NCBI GenBank assembly: GCA_000775715.1
Contig: JRWQ01000017.1
Coordinates: forward strand, 1 to 64,000
Direction of reading: 5' to 3'
Source of the DNA: Vibrio tubiashii
GTDB lineage: Bacteria; Pseudomonadota; Gammaproteobacteria; Enterobacterales; Vibrionaceae
DNA length: 64,000 bases
Part shown: piece after piece, positions 19,797 to 27,870 of the stretch
How the letters are laid out: each line of letters starts with the position of its first letter
Position numbering within the stretch: position 1 is the stretch's first letter
Notes under the pieces: model-generated
Database searches by the model: none
What the model saw: the letters and a program-made list of their open reading frames with translations, nothing else
What the model was told of the DNA's origin: nothing
Made by a program: the position numbers and the translations under genes

Positions 19797-20720
19797 TTAT
19801 TTGTTCATAGCTCTAAGTGTTAGACCTATAAGTTCTTTGTAGCGGCGATAGAGCCTTTTTTTGTCTAATGGCTTATTCGTTTGGTTGGTGAAATAAAGCC
19901 AATCCTTCAAATCGTACTCTAGTGCTAAATTTCCCCGTTTGTAAAAGCGTTCTGTAACATCCAGTCCGATCTTTTCGGGTAAATCGACAATCAGATTGTT
20001 GGCGATAAAGTTTTGCCAATAATCTTGGCCTAATCCAGCGTCATCACCTGCTTTGGTATTCAGCATGTAGTTTTTTCCGAGCAAACGAGAGATCCAACTT
20101 AAACATAAGAATTGTTCTGTCGCAGGGTAGCGAGATTTGTAGCCAGGAGCTTTATTAAAGTGTAATTCAGGTACAAAGTTCCCGTTCCATATTTTTAGCA
20201 AATCCTCGGTTTCACCAAAATCAAACAGATCGCTTTTGTGAAAATGAACTGCTCTTCCTGCATGGGATGAAATAAAGAACGTGCTACTTGTTACTACGCG
20301 TGAGTTTAGCAAGGCATATTCGTTTGTTCTTGGAGTTCCTGAATATTTCTCGTACAGTTCAACAAAGCCTCTGCCAGTGAGTAGATTGTCTGTCCTCATC
20401 TTGACGGCGAACTTAGTTTCAACTTTATCTAACCCCATATGGGAGCTATATAATTGACGGTTGTTATTAAGTTGAATGCGTTCATCACCATGGTAAACAA
20501 AGTTAGGTCCGGGGTCGTCTAGCTCTAGTACGAGATCGTAATCTAAACCTTGATGAGGCTGCCCCTTCCATGTTGACAGGATAATTGTAGATTCAGGGAA
20601 GTGGTCTCTAATCGAACTCAGACACTTTTCGGTAACTCCTGAAATCTGTTTTCGGTCTTTACTAGCTTGAACGGGGCCCTGGACAACAAAGGTAATGTCT
20701 TTATTAGCTATTGGGTTCAT
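19797..20720 (-). CDS. WavE-family protein (second copy)
   Basis: 307 aa, same family as the neighbour at 18833: ITFVVQGPV, ILSTWKGQ, then AVKMRTDN in the position of AKLRADN. Similarity is clear but the sequences are well diverged, so this is not a recent duplication. It starts 1 nt after the stop of the upstream nucleotidyltransferase, making it the last gene of a tightly packed minus-strand cassette. It could transfer whatever activated group the cassette makes; that is inference. Confidence 0.85.
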   Translation of the reverse strand: MNPIANKDITFVVQGPVQASKDRKQISGVTEKCLSSIRDHFPESTIILSTWKGQPHQGLDYDLVLELDDPGPNFVYHGDERIQLNNNRQLYSSHMGLDKVETKFAVKMRTDNLLTGRGFVELYEKYSGTPRTNEYALLNSRVVTSSTFFISSHAGRAVHFHKSDLFDFGETEDLLKIWNGNFVPELHFNKAPGYKSRYPATEQFLCLSWISRLLGKNYMLNTKAGDDAGLGQDYWQNFIANNLIVDLPEKIGLDVTERFYKRGNLALEYDLKDWLYFTNQTNKPLDKKRLYRRYKELIGLTLRAMNK

Positions 20721-20721
20721 T

Positions 20722-21459
20722 CTAGCTCCTATTCAGAAAAGCAGTGTATTCCTCTGGAACACCACAGAAAATTACTTCGTCTCTATCGATAAGGTGATAG
20801 TGGATACTAGCTCCTTTTTCTATCAGGTAGTTATAAAGTGGGGCGATATACAGCTCACCTTTTTCCCACTCATGTTGCGGTTTAGTTAGGTATGCATGAT
20901 AAGCACTTAGGTAATCTTGCTTACTGTTGAAGTGGTAAAGGCCAGTACTACATAAATCAGAGATAGGGTTCTTTTCAGCGGTTTTTATTACTTTGGTACT
21001 ACTTTCATTTTCGGGTTGAGCAAATGACCAATTATCACCAGCACCTTTAAAAACCTCTAAGTAACCATCACTGGTTTTGGTGATACTAGGCAGATCAAAG
21101 TTAGGACGAAATGTATCGATGTTAAATACGGTAATAGCCCCTTGATAGTTTGGCAACTGCTGTTCAAGTAACTCCAAACCTAGGGCTACTGTTTCCGCTT
21201 GGCCTCTCGTTTCTTGGTTTAAAACGGCGACATAGAACTCTTTAATACCTAGTGCTTGGGCTCTGTCTTTTACAAACCGTTCGGTGTCATACACATCCCT
21301 TATGATGAATAAGAAAGGTAGTGACGAAAAGTAAGCCTCAAAGCTTTTTACAGAGTGGTCAAAAAGCGTTTGACCATGTGCTTCGAGCATATACTTTGGC
21401 TTTGTATAACCGGCTTTGAAGAATCGCGAGCTCATGCCCGCCATAGGGATCACGATCAT
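20722..21459 (-). CDS. Sugar/alcohol-phosphate nucleotidyltransferase
   Basis: 245 aa. NTP-transferase fold with an intact signature at residues 2-23: IPMAGMSSRFFKAGY, then TKPKYML (GxGSRF...PK type). FNIDTF near residue 115 holds the metal-binding aspartate. Such enzymes activate a sugar or small alcohol phosphate to an NDP derivative. Its ATGA start overlaps the stop of the upstream kinase fusion by 4 nt. Substrate unknown. Confidence 0.8.
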   Translation of the reverse strand: MIVIPMAGMSSRFFKAGYTKPKYMLEAHGQTLFDHSVKSFEAYFSSLPFLFIIRDVYDTERFVKDRAQALGIKEFYVAVLNQETRGQAETVALGLELLEQQLPNYQGAITVFNIDTFRPNFDLPSITKTSDGYLEVFKGAGDNWSFAQPENESSTKVIKTAEKNPISDLCSTGLYHFNSKQDYLSAYHAYLTKPQHEWEKGELYIAPLYNYLIEKGASIHYHLIDRDEVIFCGVPEEYTAFLNRS

Positions 21460-23039
21460 TGTTCTAATCTCTGTAAAACTTGGTATAGACGAAATGCGTT
21501 GGCAAATAGGGCATCTTGACGACGCGTATCATCCGCATGCAGAGGCAACATAGAGAGGAATAGCTGTATCTGCATCGCGTATAGGTTTTGTGCTGTAACA
21601 CCAAACTCTTGTTCCACCATTTGAATAAATGCTTGCTGAACATCTTTGTGAACGCCATCGTCTGCAATGTTCAATGTGATGTTGTTACCTTCGATATCGA
21701 CTTCGTAGTAGCCCGCGATTATCCAGTCATACAGTCCTAGGATTGAATGACTTAACTTGGCAAGATCATAGCGAATGTCTCCATAGATAGTCTGCTTACC
21801 ATCTGGTGTCATTCCTCGTGGGTCAATAGTTTTAATCTTACTCGCTCTAAAATCGTAGAGTATGTTACTGAAGCAAAAATCACCGTGAAGCACGCTGATA
21901 TTTACTTTTCTAGTGGGTAAATGCTTTTCACTTTGTGACAATATTTGCTGAAGGCTAATTTTTTGCTCTTCAAAATGCCATTCATCATCTAAGTTGATAT
22001 GGCGAGAATGACAAAACTCCGCTAGTCGGCTTGGGGTTTTTTCACCAAAAAGGAAATTTAGTGTATTGGCACAACTATTATCGTCTACCATCTGTTTACG
22101 ACAGTTGGATAAAAACTCTATGCACCCTGATAAAATCTGCTGCCACACTTGGGAGGGCAGTTTAGCGAAGACGAACAGTTCATTTAATGCTGTTAAGTGC
22201 AGATACTCGAGTCTATATGAGATTTTTCCTTGCTCATTATTACTACCCATAAACTGAGGGATGTAGCCACGTAGTGAGTAGGGAAGTGTATTGAACCAGT
22301 TTGCCTCTGCGGCGATTTTATCGTTTTTTATGCTTGCTTTTTCGATCCACTTTGGTGTGATTGTTAGCTCATTAAACGCACGCTGAGTTGTATATTCGGC
22401 TTTTGAACGGTAGTAGGTATTTACATGGCCAAAGTCTAGCCAACCATTTGAATCAACAGGAGTTAGGCCAACGGATCGGTGGTATCGGTTTAAACCTTCA
22501 ATAAACTTCCATTCACTTTGTGTAATACAGCGAACTAACTCTCTTGGATGACTAAATTTGAAATACCCATCAATAATACGATTTGCTTCCGAGCTCACTT
22601 GCTGTTCGGTATCTTTTAGCCAATGTGCTTTATCATCAGTGAGTACTGCCCAGTTGTAGCTATCTTTAGTGGTAGATACACTAGCGATGTCATCGCCTAT
22701 GGGGAGTTGTTTAAATAGGGTATCGCCATAGAGAATGTGCAGTGGGCTGTTCAATGAGTGACCACTAATATTGATTGCCGCAACCATTGAAGCTCCCAAG
22801 CTAAGCCCATCTGGTGTATGGATTACCTCAACGTGATTCTGCTTGAGCCATTGTTGGTCTAGCTTTGAAACAGAGTAAGATTCTGGCACTGATAAGTAGA
22901 TGGATACGCCATCTGGAGCTAAAGCAACTTGATGTTGAAAAAGTCGGCGGTTGCCAAGCGGTAGAAAACTTGGTGGGATATGTCCAAACTCTGACTCTAA
23001 CTCTAGCCCAACGTAGGCTCCAGACATTATCAGGAACAT
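21456..23039 (-). CDS. Fusion: degenerate nucleotidyltransferase-like domain plus APH/choline-kinase-like domain
   Basis: 527 aa. Residues 1 to about 230 resemble an NTP-transferase but the signature loop is degraded: no GxGTR, and PS where PK is expected (PSFLPLGNRRLF), while LYGDTLF matches the metal-site strand. Residues about 250-527 form an aminoglycoside-phosphotransferase/LicA-like kinase with an intact catalytic HGDFCFSNIL and metal-binding TIDPRG. It overlaps the HAD gene upstream by 10 nt and the next gene by 4 nt. A small-molecule kinase is likely; the role of the first domain is unclear. Confidence 0.75.
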   Translation of the reverse strand: MFLIMSGAYVGLELESEFGHIPPSFLPLGNRRLFQHQVALAPDGVSIYLSVPESYSVSKLDQQWLKQNHVEVIHTPDGLSLGASMVAAINISGHSLNSPLHILYGDTLFKQLPIGDDIASVSTTKDSYNWAVLTDDKAHWLKDTEQQVSSEANRIIDGYFKFSHPRELVRCITQSEWKFIEGLNRYHRSVGLTPVDSNGWLDFGHVNTYYRSKAEYTTQRAFNELTITPKWIEKASIKNDKIAAEANWFNTLPYSLRGYIPQFMGSNNEQGKISYRLEYLHLTALNELFVFAKLPSQVWQQILSGCIEFLSNCRKQMVDDNSCANTLNFLFGEKTPSRLAEFCHSRHINLDDEWHFEEQKISLQQILSQSEKHLPTRKVNISVLHGDFCFSNILYDFRASKIKTIDPRGMTPDGKQTIYGDIRYDLAKLSHSILGLYDWIIAGYYEVDIEGNNITLNIADDGVHKDVQQAFIQMVEQEFGVTAQNLYAMQIQLFLSMLPLHADDTRRQDALFANAFRLYQVLQRLEQ

Positions 23040-23410
23040 ACCTTTTCCTTCTCAATTAGTTTATTGATCTCTTCAAATGACAACTTCGCAAACTCAGATG
23101 GACGAATAGCTCTGTCATCAATATAGAAACCCTCATGGCCGCACCAGGGTTTACCAACAAGAATTTCATCATAAGGAATGTTGTGCTTATCTAACCATTC
23201 AGTGATGATCGGCAAAGTATGAATATTGATTTTACCTACATTACCTTCATAGGTACGCATATTGCGCGCTGTGGATATAACAATTTCAAATCCTTGCTGC
23301 TTGTAGTTTTTAAGTTGCTCGATCACATCAAGGCGAGGTAGAACATTTTTGTAATCAGAGGTATTGGCTTGGGTTAAGGTTCCGTCTAGGTCGACGATGA
23401 GCTTTTTCAT
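23030..23410 (-). CDS. Small HAD phosphatase, EcbF/BcbF capsule-biosynthesis type
   Basis: 126 aa, a complete minimal HAD: motif I VDLDGTLT (residues 6-13), motif II STARN, motif III lysine in VGKPW, motif IV YIDDRAIRP. Short stand-alone phosphatases of this kind (EcbF/BcbF family) are found in capsule and LPS loci; a Campylobacter capsule relative removes a phosphate left after a phospho-amino alcohol is joined to a sugar. First gene of the overlapping cassette, 12 nt after waaA. Confidence 0.82.
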   Translation of the reverse strand: MKKLIVDLDGTLTQANTSDYKNVLPRLDVIEQLKNYKQQGFEIVISTARNMRTYEGNVGKINIHTLPIITEWLDKHNIPYDEILVGKPWCGHEGFYIDDRAIRPSEFAKLSFEEINKLIEKEKVCS

Positions 23411-23422
23411 GATGTTTTGTTC

Positions 23423-24691
23423 CTAGTCTATCTTTAGTTGAGCAAGTGTTTTCTCTATTGCACCAGTATTTCTTTCAACTACTTTTAGGGCTTGGGCACC
23501 GCTCATTTCTCGAGATTTTTGTTCTGTTAGCCAGTGCTTAAGGTTATTGGTAATTTCCACGTTATCTTGAGTAATTATACACGCGCCAACGGCCTCAAGA
23601 GCGTGAGTAATATCAGTAAAATTGTAGTAACTTGGGCCAGTGACTGTTGGCTTTCCTAGTGCGGCTGGCTCGAGAAGGTTATGTCCCCCCACTTTTTTTC
23701 CTACAAGGCTTCCTCCCATAAAGCAAACATCAGCCGCTTGCAGTAAGGTCAGCATTTCGCCCATTGTGTCGCCAACATAAACTTGAGTATTCGTAGTAGT
23801 AGCGGAGTTGCTACTACGTGTTACAGTTGATAAACCCATACTTGCAGACAATTTCGTCACTTTCTTAAAGCGCTCTGGATGCCTAGGGACAACTATCAAT
23901 AGGGCATTTGAGATGTCACGAAGTAACTGCTTATGAATAGAAAGTAATACCTCGTCTTCCCCTTCGTGTGTGCTTGCAGCAATCCATACTGGGCGGTCTT
24001 GACCAAGTTGTGTTCTTAACTGGTTACCTTTAGAGAGGATTGAGTCAGTGATTGTAATATCAAATTTGATCGAACCCGTAACAGTAAGGTGATTTTCGTC
24101 TACTCCAAGTCTAATAAAACGCTCGGCATCGGCGTCAAACTGGCATAGAACCTTGGATAACTGTCTTGTCATTGGTTTAATCAGCGGAAAAATTTTGCGA
24201 TAGCCATTGTAGGATTTTTCGGATAGGCGGGCATTGAGCAAGGTAACTGGGATCTTTGACTTCGATACTTCATTTAACGTGTTAGGCCAAAGCTCAGTCT
24301 CTACAATTATCATTTGAGAAGGTTGAATAGTGCGTATGAATCGTTTGATAGCAAATGTAAAGTCGACTGGAGTGTAACGATGACAAACCAAATTGCTTAA
24401 TCGCGCCGCTTGTTCAGCTCCAGTGGATGTTGTTGTGGTGAGTAAAACAGTTGTATCTGGGTAGCGTGCTTTGAGAGCTTTTATTAAAGGTGTGACAGCT
24501 AACGTTTCTCCAACGGAAGCTGCATGAATCCAAATTGGTCGTTGCGAAGACTCCAAAGGAGGAGTGATGCCAAAGTGCTCTCTCCATCGGTTACCTACAC
24601 TTGGCTTTCCTTCCTTCTTTTTAAAAAGGCTGTAAAGCAGAAACGGAGAAGCACAAGCGAGCAGCAGAGTATACAACCAACGAATGAGCAC
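23423..24691 (-). CDS. waaA: Kdo transferase
   Basis: 422 aa (E. coli WaaA 425). An N-terminal membrane anchor (about 4-22), then GT30 motifs: IHAASVGETLAVTPL, TTTTSTGAEQA, ETELWPN, and PRHPERF near residue 270. Transfers Kdo from CMP-Kdo to lipid IVA at the inner membrane. Given a Kdo kinase in the same cluster, it is probably the monofunctional (one-Kdo) type. It is followed by the phosphatase/kinase cassette in the same direction. Confidence 0.94.
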   Translation of the reverse strand: MLIRWLYTLLLACASPFLLYSLFKKKEGKPSVGNRWREHFGITPPLESSQRPIWIHAASVGETLAVTPLIKALKARYPDTTVLLTTTTSTGAEQAARLSNLVCHRYTPVDFTFAIKRFIRTIQPSQMIIVETELWPNTLNEVSKSKIPVTLLNARLSEKSYNGYRKIFPLIKPMTRQLSKVLCQFDADAERFIRLGVDENHLTVTGSIKFDITITDSILSKGNQLRTQLGQDRPVWIAASTHEGEDEVLLSIHKQLLRDISNALLIVVPRHPERFKKVTKLSASMGLSTVTRSSNSATTTNTQVYVGDTMGEMLTLLQAADVCFMGGSLVGKKVGGHNLLEPAALGKPTVTGPSYYNFTDITHALEAVGACIITQDNVEITNNLKHWLTEQKSREMSGAQALKVVERNTGAIEKTLAQLKID

Positions 24692-24708
24692 AGCGGTAAT
24701 CCTGTATT

Positions 24709-25491
24709 TTATTTTTTGATTAAATCGTTAGGATCTTGGTGAGTCCATTTACCTCGAGGTTTGTCTAAGTATTGGAAATACTCATTGGTGAAAGTTCCTT
24801 GGATGCATACATAGCGACGACGACGAGAGTTGATTTTTTCGGTCTCTAGTACTTCGTTAAATACTTTTGGTCCCGTTGTACCATATACACCTTCAGTAGG
24901 GTCATAGTTCTCGATGTTGTGAACAATTGCCTCCATGACAGACTTATACTCTGGGTTATTAGGTCTTGTTGCTAAAAAGTAGTTCGTAATCTCAGTATCA
25001 TTCTTGATTTTGATGAATAGTGAGTCCTTAACTCCTTTCAATATTCTTTTCAAAGGCCAAACCAATGTCGCGTCGATATCCATATAGATACCACCTTGCA
25101 GGTAGAGGGTGGTTACACGCCAAAGGTCTGCTTGCGAAGCGCCATCTGTTAGCTTCAGGTAGGCCTCATACACTTCTTTTGGTGCATGCTCTTTTAAATA
25201 GTCTTCACGAGCTTCTGTGCTTACATAACGGTACTCATAATCCAGAGACATGAGTCGATTAAAGAGATAGTTGAGGTAAACAGGTAGTGTAGATCTATTG
25301 GAGTAATTGGTTTGCCAGATAATCTTGGTTACCTCACCAGATTGAACTGAGCGAACCATTGCAGGCGAATGTTCGGGGATTGTAAAACGCAACTTAGGGA
25401 AAACAAAGTGAAAAGGGTATGACAGTACTTTAAATATATTACCAATAAGACGGATGGATCTATTGACTATCATTATTGGGAGCGTTTTCAT
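24709..25491 (-). CDS. GT32-type glycosyltransferase
   Basis: 260 aa. Family-32-like: KIIWQTNYSNRS near residue 55, then the ASQADLWRVTTLYLQGGIYM stretch with the metal-binding DID just after it (near residue 150). Such enzymes add galactose, glucose or mannose in the outer core or capsule. It lies 17 nt upstream of waaA on the same strand. Sugar and acceptor unknown. The 116-nt gap before waaF shows no feature. Confidence 0.82.
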   Translation of the reverse strand: MKTLPIMIVNRSIRLIGNIFKVLSYPFHFVFPKLRFTIPEHSPAMVRSVQSGEVTKIIWQTNYSNRSTLPVYLNYLFNRLMSLDYEYRYVSTEAREDYLKEHAPKEVYEAYLKLTDGASQADLWRVTTLYLQGGIYMDIDATLVWPLKRILKGVKDSLFIKIKNDTEITNYFLATRPNNPEYKSVMEAIVHNIENYDPTEGVYGTTGPKVFNEVLETEKINSRRRRYVCIQGTFTNEYFQYLDKPRGKWTHQDPNDLIKK

Positions 25492-25607
25492 AATTTGCCT
25501 TAGTATGTATTAACTTTATCACTGCCTTAATTAGTAATTTCTATGGCAGATTTTGGACTCGCTTGGAGTTAGCTCATAATCTATTACTTGTCTAACAGAG
25601 CCTAATG

Positions 25608-26636
25608 TTATTCGATAAACCCTTTTAGAGCATCAATAACAGTATTTGGTGTTAGCTTGTTTAGACAGTCTAGATGTCCTAACGGACATTCTCTCTTAAA
25701 GCATGGTCGACACTCAACATCGGTGTGAACCATTTTCAGTTGTTCTGTGAGAGGGGGGGTGTATTTTGGCGAGCTTGAGCCATAAATAGCAACGATGTTG
25801 CACCCGACAGCAGCAGATACATGCATTAATCCCGAATCATTACTGATGACAGTGTGGCATGCTGCTAATAGGTCGACGGCCTCGATTAATGAGGTATCTC
25901 CCGCTAAATTGAAACAAAGCCGCTGTTGCTCCTTTGACAGCTTGGAGCGAATGAGTTCACAGACGTCTCTGTCTTTAGCTGAACCAAATAACCAAACTTG
26001 ATAACCATTTTCTATTGCAAACTGTGCGACCTGAGCATAGTAAGGATCTGGCCAACGTTTTGCAGGGCCAAACTCGGCTCCGGGGCATAGGCCTATAATA
26101 GGTCGAGTAATGTCTAGACCTAAACGATCTCTTGCGTTTTTCTGGTTTGCTAAGTCGACGGTTAGACTTGGTCTAGGGCAATTTGCTAGCTTGACTTCGT
26201 TGAGCATATCGCTTTTAGAATGCGCTAAAGCAACGTACCTTTCGACCATATACTGGAAAACACGTTTATCTGGTCTTACGTCATTGAGCAGGCCATAACG
26301 CATTTCACCCTTCCAACCTGTTCGTGAACTAATACCGGCAAAGAATGGAATCAAAGCAGATTTGGCGGAGTTTGGTAGAATATAAGCGTGGGTGTATCCT
26401 CGCTTTGCCAGTGTTCGAGCTAACTGCCAGCGACCTTTTAAATTAAACTCTCCATGCCCTATTGGCATTTCAATCGCTTGATTGACTTCTGGCATGCGAT
26501 CCAAGATAGGTTTGCACCAAGCCGGAGCAAGAACATCTATATTTGAACTTGGGTATAGTTGCTTTAATGTCGTATAAAGGCTTTGCGACATTACCATATC
26601 GCCAACCCAAGATGGGCCTATGACTAGAACTTGCAT
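25608..26636 (-). CDS. waaF: ADP-heptose:LPS heptosyltransferase II
   Basis: 342 aa (E. coli WaaF 348). GT9 with the WaaF-type start VIGPSWVGDMVMSQSLYTTL, C-terminal LCPGAEFGPAKRWP and SNDSGLMHVSAAVG, and a cysteine-rich end CRPCFKRECPLGH typical of WaaF. Adds the second heptose to the inner core. 2 nt downstream of waaL on the same strand. Confidence 0.94.
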   Translation of the reverse strand: MQVLVIGPSWVGDMVMSQSLYTTLKQLYPSSNIDVLAPAWCKPILDRMPEVNQAIEMPIGHGEFNLKGRWQLARTLAKRGYTHAYILPNSAKSALIPFFAGISSRTGWKGEMRYGLLNDVRPDKRVFQYMVERYVALAHSKSDMLNEVKLANCPRPSLTVDLANQKNARDRLGLDITRPIIGLCPGAEFGPAKRWPDPYYAQVAQFAIENGYQVWLFGSAKDRDVCELIRSKLSKEQQRLCFNLAGDTSLIEAVDLLAACHTVISNDSGLMHVSAAVGCNIVAIYGSSSPKYTPPLTEQLKMVHTDVECRPCFKRECPLGHLDCLNKLTPNTVIDALKGFIE

Positions 26637-26638
26637 GG

Positions 26639-27868
26639 TTAAAGCACCCTTTTACCTTGTCTCTCTGCGGCTATTATGGCGAAAAATACGGCTAGCATAA
26701 AGCCGTAAAAAGATCCTATTAAATTGGCTGTTAAGGGAACCTCGGTTAAGCCAAATATAATGAATCCAAAAACAAAGATTGAAGCGGACAATGACCAATG
26801 GCTTTTATGCTTGAGGTAATGACTAACAAATATAAAAAAAGGGATGATAAATATACCGACTACACTGAGAATTCCGATTACACCATTAGATGCCATCATT
26901 TCAAAGTATTGATTGTGAGCGTGTCCTCTAGAGATAATTGATGCACCTTCTCCTATTTTTTCATCTAGGTATAGTTGGTGGTTTAGCTTTTCCCTTTCGT
27001 GATAGGGTAGTCCAATTAAAGGGCTAACTTTAAATGCTTCCATTGCACCATACCAGTAATGAAGACGATAACCTGAGGATGTTGATTTTTCAATATCTCC
27101 GGACGCAATTAACGTAAGTTCGTGAACGGTATAGTCGATGCGACTTTTGAAATTTTCAGAGGTGTTGTAAAGAACTGTAGAGACTAGTAGAAAACTTAAC
27201 GTACCAACTAAAATGTATTTTTTATTAATGTTGTTAAAGTTAATAGTAACTAGTAATGCTAGCATAAGAGGGATTGCAAAAATGGCTCCACGAGTATTGG
27301 TGAATATTACAGCCAATGTACATAGCGCTGATCCTAATAGTAGAAAAGGTTTTCTTTTTGAATTGAAGCTAAACGTAAATGCTAGGAAAGCTAAAGTACA
27401 TGCGAGGTAACCAAAGTTTATACTAAACAGAAATCCATCGACTCTTGGCATATGTAAAATAAAGTACTGATAGAATGATATTATAAAGGCCCCAATAGAG
27501 CCTAATATGAGGCCAATATCTAGGCTGGATTTTATTTTTAGTTCACTATTTTCTATACATGTTTTTAAGGATAGATAAATCGGCAGGCATAGAATTAGTC
27601 TAATGCCACCCTGAAAATATCTTGCTGTTGTTCCATCATAAATAGCTATGGGTATAGCACCTATAAAGTAAATTGAAAGACAGAATGTGATAGCTAAATC
27701 GAATTTACTGAACGTACAAATATGGCGATTAGTATATAAGTAAGCTACAGATAGTAATACGAATAGAATTATAAAAAATACGCTGAAGTTGTTTGTGGTA
27801 AGCAAGAAAGAAAGAACGAATAATAATATCCAACGCGTAAAAATTTCATAGTACTTGTGAGAAAGCAT
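26639..27868 (-). CDS. waaL: O-antigen ligase
   Basis: 409 aa, about eleven membrane segments with a large periplasmic loop. The Wzy_C/WaaL motif HAHNQYFEMMASNG lies near residues 317-330, with the conserved histidine, preceded by the RLHYWYGAMEAF loop region. Joins finished O-antigen from undecaprenyl diphosphate to lipid A-core in the periplasm. Its position among core genes, rather than in the O-antigen locus, distinguishes it from the polymerase at 44471. Confidence 0.88.
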   Translation of the reverse strand: MLSHKYYEIFTRWILLFVLSFLLTTNNFSVFFIILFVLLSVAYLYTNRHICTFSKFDLAITFCLSIYFIGAIPIAIYDGTTARYFQGGIRLILCLPIYLSLKTCIENSELKIKSSLDIGLILGSIGAFIISFYQYFILHMPRVDGFLFSINFGYLACTLAFLAFTFSFNSKRKPFLLLGSALCTLAVIFTNTRGAIFAIPLMLALLVTINFNNINKKYILVGTLSFLLVSTVLYNTSENFKSRIDYTVHELTLIASGDIEKSTSSGYRLHYWYGAMEAFKVSPLIGLPYHEREKLNHQLYLDEKIGEGASIISRGHAHNQYFEMMASNGVIGILSVVGIFIIPFFIFVSHYLKHKSHWSLSASIFVFGFIIFGLTEVPLTANLIGSFYGFMLAVFFAIIAAERQGKRVL

Positions 27869-27870
27869 AT

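Noticed and set aside
20695-20889. Small plus-strand frames opposite the minus-strand cassette (20695, 22066, 22865 and similar)
   Set aside because: All are antisense shadows of well-supported genes, with no ribosome binding sites or domains.
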